This document shows, in pieces, positions 54,669-64,000 of a stretch of DNA of 64,000 bases. The notes beneath the pieces are model-generated. The model had not been told where the DNA came from, ran no database searches, and saw only the letters and a list, made by a program, of their open reading frames with translations. Source of the DNA: Lachnospiraceae bacterium (GTDB taxonomy: Bacteria; Bacillota; Clostridia; Lachnospirales; Lachnospiraceae); the NCBI GenBank assembly GCA_017411305.1, contig JAFQQI010000048.1, positions 1 through 64,000 of the forward strand. The letters are read 5' to 3'. A program made the translations under genes and the position numbers. Every line of letters begins with the position of its first letter. Positions within the stretch are counted from its first letter, which is position 1.

Positions 54669-55349
54669 TTATTTTTTGATACACCATTTGATTGCGTTAC
54701 TTAATAATTTTTGGAACTGAGGATTTTTCCATACTTCTAAAATATGACCCGGCATCAGGGAACAAAGGCGCCCCTGACCGATTTCGCGTACATAGGCAGC
54801 AGGCATATCCGCACCGTCGGCAGACGAAGATGTCATCAGAATCAAAGCATCTTCTGCGGTCATTTCAATTTGGTAATGCTCATCCCGGACAATAAAGTCC
54901 GATACGCCCTCCGTAACCGGGTGAGGTGCTGGCAGCACCTGATAGTTTACGGGACATCTTGCGGGGTGAGTTACAAATCGGCAACCAACAAAATCAATAT
55001 ATTCCCGGGCAGGAGCATCTACCTGCTCACCCTCTCCGGTTTCAAAAAAGGAGTTGCCGGCATGAACAGAAAGAAAGCCGCCGCCATTTTCTACATATTC
55101 CCTAAAGTCAGCAGGAGTAGCTTCATTAACACCTGCATCGAACCAGGAACACTTATTGCCGGAAGTTAGGTTGTTGCCTTTGCAATTGATAATCAGATCA
55201 TACTGCTTTAAGTCAGCAGCAGTAAGCATATCTTTTGCATCTTCCATGAATTCCATGTCATCATAGAACTCTGTCAGATAGGATAGTCCTTTGTGAACTA
55301 CCTCAACAGGATGCCAGATATCCCCATAAAGAACCAATATTTTTTTCAT
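54669..55349 (-). CDS. ThuA-family protein (trehalose-utilisation/glutamine-amidotransferase-like fold)
   Basis: The 226-residue protein has the ThuA fold: ILVLYGDIWHPVEVVHKGLSYL at the start, KQYDLIINCKGNNL, REYVENGGGFLSVHAGNSF near residues 85-105, VGCRFVTHPA and GRLCSLMPGHILEVWKNPQ near the end. ThuA proteins occur in sugar oxidation loci (trehalose and related), and their reaction is not firmly known. It is the first gene of the reverse-strand set, with AAAGGAGG before the ATG. Confidence 0.85.
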   Translation of the reverse strand: MKKILVLYGDIWHPVEVVHKGLSYLTEFYDDMEFMEDAKDMLTAADLKQYDLIINCKGNNLTSGNKCSWFDAGVNEATPADFREYVENGGGFLSVHAGNSFFETGEGEQVDAPAREYIDFVGCRFVTHPARCPVNYQVLPAPHPVTEGVSDFIVRDEHYQIEMTAEDALILMTSSSADGADMPAAYVREIGQGRLCSLMPGHILEVWKNPQFQKLLSNAIKWCIKK

Positions 55350-55433
55350 AGAAAACCTCCTTACTTTATGTGTATTTAATTATGTAAAAACTACTGCTTG
55401 TTGTAACCCCGAAAGCAGCAGTAATGTTTCTGA

Positions 55434-56213
55434 CTAAAAGGGCTTTTCCTTCAGTTCACCGTACACGGTTGCCCGAAGCTTCTTAAAGTTTTCCTTGGTA
55501 TTGGCGGCAATGACACCAAAAGGTCCATCAAGGGGCAAAGAGTCATGAAATAAGAACTCTACATATCCGCCGGCTTCCTGTATCAGCAAGGCTGCTGCTG
55601 CTGCATCCCAAGGGAAAATCCGGATTTCAAAGTAAAGCTCAACTCGGCCTGCAGCAAGGTAAGAAAGCTCCAGAGCCGCAGTGCCCAGTCTGCGTAAATC
55701 ATCGCATTCATCATAAACCTTTTCGATAATTCTAAAGCATGCGGAGGCATGGCGTTTATCGTACAGACTCATGGCAGAGCAAAGGTGGGAGTGGGCGTAG
55801 TCGCGGTCTGATACGTGAATGGGCTTTCCGTTCATAAAAGCTCCTTTGCCGGCCTTGGCATAGTACATTTCGTCCCGGTAGGGAAAATAAACCACGCCGA
55901 TGTAGGGAGCATTGTCTTTAAGAAGAGCTACAGAAATCACACTTAACCCTAAATCCCGGATAAAGTTAGAAGTGCCGTCAATGGGGTCAATGACCCAGGT
56001 ATATTCTGCTGTCTGAAAAGCAGCGTCTCCTTCTTCACCGATAAAACCGCTGCCGGGAAGTAATGCCCGTAATTTTTCATAAAGAAAATCCTGTACTGCA
56101 ATATCTGCGGAGGTTACATAGTTAGAGGCGTTCCCTTTCTGGGAAATATCCTCAATATCTTTTTTCATAAGTAGGGAAGCTTCCCTTACAATTTCGGTAA
56201 TTTGTGTAATCAT
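55434..56213 (-). CDS. Inositol monophosphatase-family phosphatase
   Basis: The 259-residue enzyme carries all metal-binding motifs of the family: FIGEEGD near residue 58, WVIDPIDGTSNFIRD near 73-87 and FPWDAAAAALLIQEAGG near 200. It would hydrolyse a sugar or inositol phosphate (inositol-1-phosphate, fructose-1,6-bisphosphate, PAP or similar); the exact substrate is not clear. It lies 84 bases upstream of the ThuA set on the same strand and could be co-transcribed. Confidence 0.9.
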   Translation of the reverse strand: MITQITEIVREASLLMKKDIEDISQKGNASNYVTSADIAVQDFLYEKLRALLPGSGFIGEEGDAAFQTAEYTWVIDPIDGTSNFIRDLGLSVISVALLKDNAPYIGVVYFPYRDEMYYAKAGKGAFMNGKPIHVSDRDYAHSHLCSAMSLYDKRHASACFRIIEKVYDECDDLRRLGTAALELSYLAAGRVELYFEIRIFPWDAAAAALLIQEAGGYVEFLFHDSLPLDGPFGVIAANTKENFKKLRATVYGELKEKPF

Positions 56214-56357
56214 GTTGTTTCCTGCCTGTAAATGTTATGGTAATTATAATGATATTATAAAAGATTCATTTCGGGATTACTAGAAAGAAACGTTACAGAT
56301 GTGGTAAATATTGTGTCAAAATGTTACTACAATTGGGGATGATGAGAAAAGCTTTTC

Positions 56358-56386
56358 TTGATAAAGTGCCGTGGAGTTGATATACT
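56358..56386 (+). promoter_or_regulatory. Promoter of the aminotransferase gene
   Basis: TTGATA (56358-56363), 17 bases and TATACT (56381-56386), 57 bases before the start codon. Confidence 0.7.
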
Positions 56387-56443
56387 TTTATTGTTGTAAA
56401 GAAGTAAAGTATCAGGTTACAGATAGAAAGTGAGGAATATTTT

Positions 56444-57628
56444 ATGATTAATGAACAATATAAGCAGATGTTACAGGGTAAATCTGTTATCAGACAGCTG
56501 TCTGAGTTTGCAACCGCAAGAGGAAAAGAAATCGGTTATGAAAACGTATTTGATTACAGCTTGGGCAATCCTTCCGTTCCGGTACCGGAGAAGTTTACAC
56601 AGGTAATGATTGACTTGCTGCAGAATAAGACTTCTATGGAGCTTCACGGTTACAGCCCCAGTGTGGGAATCCCTTCCGTTAAGGAAAAGATTGCGGCGTC
56701 CTTAAATAAAAGATTTGACATGAATTATACAGGAAATCATATTTTCCCTACCACAGGTGCGGCAGGTGCGGTAGCCCATGCGGTAAGATGTGTGACAAAG
56801 CCCGGTGATGAAGTACTGACCTTTGCGCCTTACTTCCCCGAGTATAATCCTTATATTAATATGTCCGGTGCACAGCTTAAAGTTGTGCCTGCCAATACAG
56901 AGAATTTCCAGATTAACTTTGAAAAGCTGGAAGAGATGTTAAATGAAAAGACCATGGCTCTTTTGATTAATACTCCAAACAATCCTTCCGGTGCCGTTTA
57001 CAGTGCAGAAACCTTAACAGCTTTGGCAGAACTTCTTTATAAGAAGCAGGAAGAATACGGACATGATATCTTCATCATTTCCGATGAGCCTTACAGAGAA
57101 ATTGTATTTGCAGGAGTGGATGCTCCTTATGTTTCCAAGTTTTATGATAATACCTTATCCTGCTATTCCTATTCCAAATCCTTGTCTTTACCGGGTGAGC
57201 GAATCGGTTATGTGGCAGTGAATCCGAAGTGCACCGATGCGGAACTGATTGTAACTATCTGCAGCCAAATTTCCAGAGGAATCGGACATAACTGTCCTCC
57301 TTCCATTATCCAGCTTGCGGTAGCAGAGGTGCTTGATGTTACTTCCGACATGAGTGTTTACGAAACTAACATGAACTTACTTTATAATGAACTTACAGAC
57401 CTTGGCTTTTCCTGTGTAAAGCCCGGCGGAACCTTCTACATCTTCCCTAAGGCTCTTGAAGAGGATGCGGTGGCATTTTGCCAGAAAGCACTGAAGTATG
57501 ACCTTGTACTGGTACCTTCCGATAGCTTTGGCGTTCCCGGTTATTTCCGTATGGCATATTGTATCGATACCGAGAAAGTAGAGCGTTCTTTAACTGCTCT
57601 GCGTAAGTTTGTGAAAGAGAATTATTAG
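56444..57628 (+). CDS. Class I/II PLP-dependent aminotransferase
   Basis: The 394-residue fold-type I aminotransferase shows DYSLGNPSVPVPEKF at the N-terminus, TTGAAGAVAHAVRCV near 105, INTPNNPSGAVYS near 180, IISDEPYREIVF near 215 and the PLP lysine in SYSKSLSLPGERIGYV (about K244). The C-terminal Arg lies in GYFRMAYCI. It transfers amino groups between an amino acid and a 2-oxo acid; the specificity (aspartate, alanine or aromatic) is not evident. It opens a short + strand run with a patatin and uppP. Confidence 0.92.
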   Translation: MINEQYKQMLQGKSVIRQLSEFATARGKEIGYENVFDYSLGNPSVPVPEKFTQVMIDLLQNKTSMELHGYSPSVGIPSVKEKIAASLNKRFDMNYTGNHIFPTTGAAGAVAHAVRCVTKPGDEVLTFAPYFPEYNPYINMSGAQLKVVPANTENFQINFEKLEEMLNEKTMALLINTPNNPSGAVYSAETLTALAELLYKKQEEYGHDIFIISDEPYREIVFAGVDAPYVSKFYDNTLSCYSYSKSLSLPGERIGYVAVNPKCTDAELIVTICSQISRGIGHNCPPSIIQLAVAEVLDVTSDMSVYETNMNLLYNELTDLGFSCVKPGGTFYIFPKALEEDAVAFCQKALKYDLVLVPSDSFGVPGYFRMAYCIDTEKVERSLTALRKFVKENY

Positions 57629-57650
57629 TTAGTAGAAAGAAGGAGCAATC

Positions 57651-58499
57651 ATGTATCAGGCAGGACTTGTACTTGAAGGCGGCGGCATGAAGGGTGTATA
57701 CACCTGTGGTGTTTTGGATTTCTTTTTGGATAAGGGACTGGAGTTTTCTTCCTGCTACGGGGTATCTGCAGCAGCATGTAGCTTATGCAGCTTTTTATCC
57801 AAGCAAAGAGGCAGGGCGTTTCACACCAATATTGATTATGCAGGCGATAAGAATTACTGCAGCCTTTACAGTCTTTTAACCACAGGGGATTTGTTTAATG
57901 TAGATATGTGCTATTATCAAATTCCGGACAAATTGAATCCTTATGATCACGAAACCTATGAAAAATATCAGGGCAATTTTTATAGTGTGGTAACAAACAT
58001 AGAAACAGGAGAGCCTGAATATATTCCTATTAAAGATTTACATGTGGATATTGAAGCAATTCGCGCGTCTGCTTCGTTACCTTTAGTGTCACGTAATGTA
58101 GAATTTAGAGGTAAGCTTTATCTTGACGGAGGTATTTCCGACGGTATTCCGCTTAAGCGTTCCATAGAGGATGGTAATCATAAAAATATTGTAGTTATGA
58201 CCAAGGAAGTTGGATATCGCAGAAAGCCCACTTCAGCACTTTCTCTTATCAAGATGAAATACCATAAGTATCCTAAGGTATATGAGCTTATGAGGGACAG
58301 ACATATTGTTTATAATGATACACTGGATTTTATTGAAGAGCAGATAGAAGCAGGCACTACTTTTTTGATTCAACCTAAGAAAAAAAGTGATGTGGGAAGA
58401 ATTGAAAAAAATGTGGATAAACTGACAGCACTTTATGAGGAAGGCTATCGTGATGCCGAAAGCTGCTATGAAGAGCTACTGGCTTTCCTGAAAAAATAA
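57651..58499 (+). CDS. Patatin-like phospholipase family protein
   Basis: The 282-residue protein starts GLVLEGGGMKGVYTCGVLDFFLD, with the oxyanion GGGxxG loop. The nucleophile elbow reads YGVSAAACS, so the usual GxSxG has Ala in the last position. The catalytic Asp is in YLDGGISDGIP near residue 160. It resembles the YjjU group of cytoplasmic patatins, probable lipid acyl hydrolases. It lies 22 bases after the aminotransferase with GAAGGAG as ribosome site. Confidence 0.87.
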   Translation: MYQAGLVLEGGGMKGVYTCGVLDFFLDKGLEFSSCYGVSAAACSLCSFLSKQRGRAFHTNIDYAGDKNYCSLYSLLTTGDLFNVDMCYYQIPDKLNPYDHETYEKYQGNFYSVVTNIETGEPEYIPIKDLHVDIEAIRASASLPLVSRNVEFRGKLYLDGGISDGIPLKRSIEDGNHKNIVVMTKEVGYRRKPTSALSLIKMKYHKYPKVYELMRDRHIVYNDTLDFIEEQIEAGTTFLIQPKKKSDVGRIEKNVDKLTALYEEGYRDAESCYEELLAFLKK

Positions 58500-58542
58500 A
58501 TCCGTATAAGATAATTGTTATCTCATGATTGGAGGAATTGAG

Positions 58543-59394
58543 ATGTTGGAATTTTTAAAAGCGGTATTATTCGGTATTGTAGAAGGAATCACGGAATGGC
58601 TTCCCATCAGCAGTACCGGGCATATGATTTTGCTTGATGAATTTGTAAAGCTGGATGTATCACCGGAGTTTTGGGAAATGTTTTTGGTAGTAATTCAGCT
58701 GGGGGCAATTTTGGCAGTGGTACTTTTGTTCTTTCCGCAAATCTGGCCCTTTGGAATGAAAAATAATCCCTGTCCTGTGAAAACAAAAGGAGTTCTTTCC
58801 TATTGTAATAAGGATATCTGGGTATTATGGTTTAAAATATTAGCAGCCTGCATTCCGGCAGCAGTAGTGGGACTTTTATTTGACGAGTTTTTTGAAAGCT
58901 TGTTCTACAACGGTGTATGTGTATCTATTGCCTTGATTGTATTCGGTATTGGTTTTATTTTGATTGAAAACAAGAATAAGGGTGCGAAACCTCAGATTAA
59001 TTCTTTAAAAGAGCTGACCTACAAGACCGCATTGATTATCGGCTTATTCCAGCTGATTGCAGCGATTTTTCCCGGAACCAGCCGATCCGGTGCTACTATT
59101 TTAGGTGCGCTTCTTATCGGAGTTTCCAGAACGGTTGCGGCAGAGTTTACCTTCTTTTTGGCAATTCCGGTTATGTTGGGAGCCAGCTTGCTTAAGATTC
59201 TGAAATTCGGCTTTTCTTTTACGGGAAATGAGTTGATGATTCTTATGACAGGTATGATAACAGCATTTGTAGTTTCCGTAATTGTAATCAAGTTTTTGAT
59301 GGGCTATATCAAGAAACACGACTTTAAGGTTTTTGGCTGGTATCGTATTGTTTTAGGTGCAATTGTACTGGTATATTTTGGCTTTTTTGCGTAA
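58543..59394 (+). CDS. uppP: Undecaprenyl-diphosphatase
   Basis: The 283-residue integral membrane enzyme recycles undecaprenyl pyrophosphate to the monophosphate carrier for cell-wall synthesis and gives bacitracin resistance when overproduced. The catalytic motifs are GIVEGITEWLPISSTGHM near residue 11 and FPGTSRSGATILGALLIG near 177. About eight hydrophobic segments are visible. GGAGG seven bases before ATG 58543 favours it over the in-frame ATG at 58525. Confidence 0.95.
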   Translation: MLEFLKAVLFGIVEGITEWLPISSTGHMILLDEFVKLDVSPEFWEMFLVVIQLGAILAVVLLFFPQIWPFGMKNNPCPVKTKGVLSYCNKDIWVLWFKILAACIPAAVVGLLFDEFFESLFYNGVCVSIALIVFGIGFILIENKNKGAKPQINSLKELTYKTALIIGLFQLIAAIFPGTSRSGATILGALLIGVSRTVAAEFTFFLAIPVMLGASLLKILKFGFSFTGNELMILMTGMITAFVVSVIVIKFLMGYIKKHDFKVFGWYRIVLGAIVLVYFGFFA

Positions 59395-59409
59395 AAACGG
59401 GCGGATGAG

Positions 59410-59514
59410 TTGACATTTCCTGATTTTTAGGGTATACTGCAACCCATAAATGGAGTGTTTTGGGGAGAATACTTTGTAAAGACGTTGACAGAAGCAATAG
59501 AAGGTGATTGCTTC
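59410..59514 (+). promoter_or_regulatory. Promoter and leader hairpin of the DUF6465 gene
   Basis: TTGACA (59410-59415), 17 bases and TATACT (59433-59438). In the leader an 8-bp hairpin (GAAGCAAT / ATTGCTTC, 59491-59514) ends 21 bases before the start codon, just upstream of AAAGGAG. Confidence 0.75.
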
Positions 59515-59535
59515 TCTATACGAAAGGAGTTAATT

Positions 59536-60009
59536 ATGGCAGAAGTTAAGAAAGCGACAGCGAAGGTAATTGCTAAGAAAGCACCTGTTAAGGAAGAAGC
59601 TAAAAAGGTAGAAGAAGTGAAGGCAGAAGTTAAGGAAGCGCCTAAGGCAGAAGCTAAGAAGGCACCTGCGAAGAAGGCCGCTGCACCTAAGAAGGAAGCA
59701 GCTCCTAAGAAAGAAACCGCTAAGAAGGCACCTGCGAAGAAAGCAGAAGCTAAGCCTGCAGCAGAAAAGAAAGCACCTGCAAAGAAGGCAGCTGCTAAGA
59801 AGACTGAGGTTAAGGAATCCGTTAACTTCCAGTTCAGCGGTAAGTCATACACTCCCGATGATCTGTTAAAGATTTGTAAGGATGTATGGATGTATGACTT
59901 AAACGGTAAGGCAGAAGACTTCAAGTCTGTGGAATTATATGTTAAGCCCGAAGAGAACACTACATACTATGTAATCAACGGCAACATCACAGGAAGCTTC
60001 TTTATCTAA
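59536..60009 (+). CDS. Lys/Ala/Pro-rich histone H1-like protein with C-terminal DUF6465-type domain
   Basis: The 157-residue protein has an N-terminal 95 residues made of Lys, Ala, Glu and Pro in irregular repeats (KKAPAKKAAA, KKEAAPKKETAKKAP). This resembles eukaryotic histone H1 tails and bacterial nucleoid proteins such as Hc1/AlgP. The last 60 residues form a compact domain (NFQFSGKSYTPDDLLKICKDVWMYDLNG ... VELYVKPEENTTYYVINGNITGSF) that I recall as DUF6465 of Lachnospiraceae. A role in DNA or RNA binding is likely from the charge but unproven. A strong promoter and terminator make it monocistronic. The start is the ATG after AAAGGAG. Confidence 0.82.
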   Translation: MAEVKKATAKVIAKKAPVKEEAKKVEEVKAEVKEAPKAEAKKAPAKKAAAPKKEAAPKKETAKKAPAKKAEAKPAAEKKAPAKKAAAKKTEVKESVNFQFSGKSYTPDDLLKICKDVWMYDLNGKAEDFKSVELYVKPEENTTYYVINGNITGSFFI

Positions 60010-60035
60010 ATCTAAGAGCAAATGACATTAAGAAA

Positions 60036-60064
60036 AGCGGACATCTTCGGATGCCCGTTTTTTT
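60036..60064 (+). terminator. Terminator after the DUF6465 gene
   Basis: A stem of about ten pairs, with one A-C mismatch, closes on a TTCG tetraloop (60046-60049) and is followed by seven T. Confidence 0.85.
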
Positions 60065-60070
60065 GTGCTG

Positions 60071-60532
60071 TAAATTTTAAAGTGTTTTGCATAGAGCATA
60101 GCCAAATAATTGTTTATTTCAATGCTAATATCTTATTTCGGAATTTTTTGAATTCGCTCTTTTATATGCTGATTAACTGCCCGTCGTAAAACTCAAAGCC
60201 GTACAATTGTAACGAGTGCCAAAAGCCTTTTAAAACTTTTTGTAAAAATTCAATCAGCGGATTTTGAAAAATGTATAGCGCATTCCAACCTGTTTGAAGC
60301 GAAGCAAGTTTTGGAATGCGCTATTTATTACATCTTTAAAATCCGCTGATTAGAATTTTCTAAAAAGTTTTATAGGCTTTGCACTGTTACAATGGCGGCT
60401 TTTCAGACAGTTACTTCCGGGCAGTGCATTTATAAAAGAGCGTTTCTAAAAAATTCAGCGAAATAAGATATAAAGCCATTGAAATAAACATATTACATGG
60501 CTATATTTCCATGCAAAATCATTTGAAATTTA
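60071..60532. repeat. Very long imperfect inverted repeat (about 220-bp arms)
   Basis: The left arm (60071-60288) and right arm (60311-60532) are reverse complements over their full length at roughly three quarters identity by eye, around a 22-base centre. Conserved blocks include TTGGAATGCGCTAT, AAAATCCGCTGATT, ATAAAAGAGCG, GAAATAAGATAT and ATTGAAATAAACA. No reading frame of note lies in it. It lies between a terminator and the hrcA promoter. It could be a fold-back miniature transposable element or the template of a long hairpin RNA. Confidence 0.85.
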
Positions 60533-60579
60533 TTTTTGGGTTTTTAGAATTTTTTAATAATTAATTTCTGGGATATCTG

Positions 60580-60649
60580 TTGACAATAAATAGGGATAGT
60601 GCTATTTTATGTATGGAAGGTGTTAGCACTCCATCGAATCGAGTGCTAA
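60580..60649 (+). promoter_or_regulatory. hrcA promoter and CIRCE operator
   Basis: TTGACA (60580-60585), 17 bases and TATTTT (60603-60608) are followed by a perfect CIRCE element, TTAGCACTC (60623-60631), nine bases, GAGTGCTAA (60641-60649). HrcA binds CIRCE and represses the heat-shock operon when free GroEL is plentiful. Confidence 0.95.
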
Positions 60650-60685
60650 CAAAACAAGCAAAAGAGTCGGAAAGGAGCGGTGCTT

Positions 60686-61717
60686 ATGCAGTTAGATGAA
60701 AGAAAAGTCAAAATTTTACAGGCTATCATCCGTAACTACTTAGAAACCGGTGAACCGGTGGGCAGCCGTACCATTTCCAAATACACAGACTTGAATTTAA
60801 GTTCTGCAACTATCCGTAATGAGATGGCAGACTTAGAAGAGATGGGCTACATTTTGCAGCCGCATACCTCCGCAGGCCGTATTCCTTCCGATAAAGGCTA
60901 TCGCCTTTATGTAGACGCCATGATGGAGGAGAAGGAAAAGGAACTGGAAGAACTCAAAGAGATGATGATTGAAAAAGAAGATAAGATGGATCATCTCTTA
61001 AAGCAGGTAGCAAAGCTCTTGGCGGTAAACACAAACTATGCGACCATGATTTCCGCGCCTGTAGTTCATAAGAATAAGTTGAAATTTATCCAGCTTTCCA
61101 GAGTAGATACCCATCAGCTTTTGGCTGTTATCGTGATGGAAGGTAATGTGATTAAAAATAATATTTTGCATGTTACGGAAGAATTAAATGATGAAACATT
61201 ACTTAAGCTGAATATTCTTCTGAATACAAACCTTAACGGTATGGCATTGGAAGAAATCAATTTGGGAACCATATCCATGATGAAACAGCAGGCAGGAACC
61301 CACAGCGATATTGTAGCAGATGTGATTGACGCGATTGCAGAAGGAATTAAGGCAGAAGAGGATTTGCAGATTTATACCAGCGGAGCCAATAACATTTTCA
61401 AGTATCCTGAGCTTTCGGACAATCAGAAGGCAAGCGAAATTATCAATACCTTTGAAGAAAAGCAAATGCTTACCGAGTTGGTGCAGGAGAGGCTTGCAGA
61501 TGAAGAGAACACCGGCATTCAGGTTTATATCGGTAATGAAACACCGATTCAGACTATGAAGGACTGTAGTGTGGTAACAGCTACTTACGAGCTGGGAGAA
61601 GGCATGAGAGGTACTATCGGAATTATTGGTCCGAAAAGAATGGACTATGACAAGGTGGTAAGCACTCTTAAGACCATTACCCATCAACTTGATGATTTAT
61701 ATAAAGACAGAAAGTAG
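60686..61717 (+). CDS. hrcA: Heat-inducible transcription repressor HrcA
   Basis: The 343-residue repressor has an N-terminal winged helix (about 1-80, LDERKVKILQAIIRNYLETGEPVGSRTISKY, LSSATIRNEMADLEEMGYILQPHTSAGRIPSDKGYRLYVD) and a C-terminal GAF-like and insertion domain. GTIGIIGPKRMDYDKVVS near residue 310 is a family signature. It binds the CIRCE element just upstream. AAAGGAG eight bases before ATG 60686 favours it over the GTG at 60680. Confidence 0.96.
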   Translation: MQLDERKVKILQAIIRNYLETGEPVGSRTISKYTDLNLSSATIRNEMADLEEMGYILQPHTSAGRIPSDKGYRLYVDAMMEEKEKELEELKEMMIEKEDKMDHLLKQVAKLLAVNTNYATMISAPVVHKNKLKFIQLSRVDTHQLLAVIVMEGNVIKNNILHVTEELNDETLLKLNILLNTNLNGMALEEINLGTISMMKQQAGTHSDIVADVIDAIAEGIKAEEDLQIYTSGANNIFKYPELSDNQKASEIINTFEEKQMLTELVQERLADEENTGIQVYIGNETPIQTMKDCSVVTATYELGEGMRGTIGIIGPKRMDYDKVVSTLKTITHQLDDLYKDRK

Positions 61718-61731
61718 AAAGGATAGGAGAC

Positions 61732-64000
<2,269 letters not shown>

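Noticed and set aside
60071-60532. Retron, group II intron or CRISPR-like element
   Set aside because: No reverse transcriptase or Cas gene is near, no short direct repeats are present, and the structure is one fold-back pair, not an array.

Overview
The window looks like chromosome from a spore-forming, probably gut-associated member of the Lachnospiraceae (Clostridia). The evidence is moderate to low GC, strong AGGAGG-type ribosome binding sites, sigma-A promoters, U-tract terminators, an SpmB homologue, a split transketolase, a ZTP riboswitch ahead of stand-alone purine genes, a DUF6465-type Lys/Ala-rich protein and a Firmicutes hrcA-grpE-dnaK operon under CIRCE. This placement is inference from gene content; no rRNA is present.

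Layout. 1-4.8 kb: partial tRNA, a lipoprotein, an AraC regulator and the Leloir genes galK-galT. 4.8-7.1 kb: an AT-rich accessory island (XRE regulator, AbiEi-type antitoxin overlapping a KilA-N protein). 7.2-19 kb: nitroreductase, B12-binding radical SAM protein, PadR/DUF2812 pair, spmB, an AraC regulator divergent from a two-subunit beta-galactosidase (lacL-lacM, 17-nt overlap), an AEC transporter, a membrane-anchored Mrr-like protein and a DUF885 protein. 19.1-21.6 kb: split transketolase and rpe. 21.6-24 kb: TetR regulator with two perfect operators and a lipoprotein esterase. 24.1-24.5 kb: a compact type I toxin-antitoxin-like locus (31-aa hydrophobic peptide, convergent antisense RNA, shared bidirectional terminator). 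24.6-30.6 kb: SEC-C methionine aminopeptidase, PD-(D/E)XK protein, nucleoside phosphorylase, CbrC-like protein, then ZTP riboswitch, PurO-type IMP cyclohydrolase and AICAR transformylase. 30.6-34.6 kb: glpK with a promoter-proximal terminator, and a large unknown protein with a cyclic-nucleotide-binding-like N-terminus.

34.6-52.1 kb is a beta-mannan/galactomannan oligosaccharide locus: GH36 alpha-galactosidase, LacI and AraC regulators, ABC importer, cellobiose/mannobiose 2-epimerase, two GH130 phosphorylases, an SGNH acetyl-esterase-like protein, a chemoreceptor and a GH1-mannose-6-phosphate isomerase fusion. The inferred route is: import acetylated and galactosylated manno-oligosaccharides, remove acetyl and galactosyl groups, shorten by phosphorolysis to mannose-1-phosphate, epimerise mannobiose to mannosylglucose and phosphorolyse it. 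Mannose-6-phosphate then becomes fructose-6-phosphate through the isomerase half of the fusion. Released galactose can enter galK-galT at the start of the window. No endo-mannanase is present.

52.1-64 kb: Rpn-family protein, a reverse-strand SDR/SDR/ThuA set, inositol-monophosphatase-like protein, aminotransferase, patatin, UppP, DUF6465 protein, then a very long imperfect inverted repeat (arms about 220 bp, 60071-60532) and hrcA-grpE-dnaK, with dnaK cut by the window end.

The observations I rate highest are the long inverted repeat at 60071-60532, the type I toxin-antitoxin-like locus at 24.1-24.5 kb, the inverted repeat that could mask the alpha-galactosidase ribosome binding site in read-through transcripts, the GH1-ManA fusion, the AbiEi/KilA-N pairing, and the unknown protein after glpK. 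All family assignments are by eye from translated sequence, without database searches.
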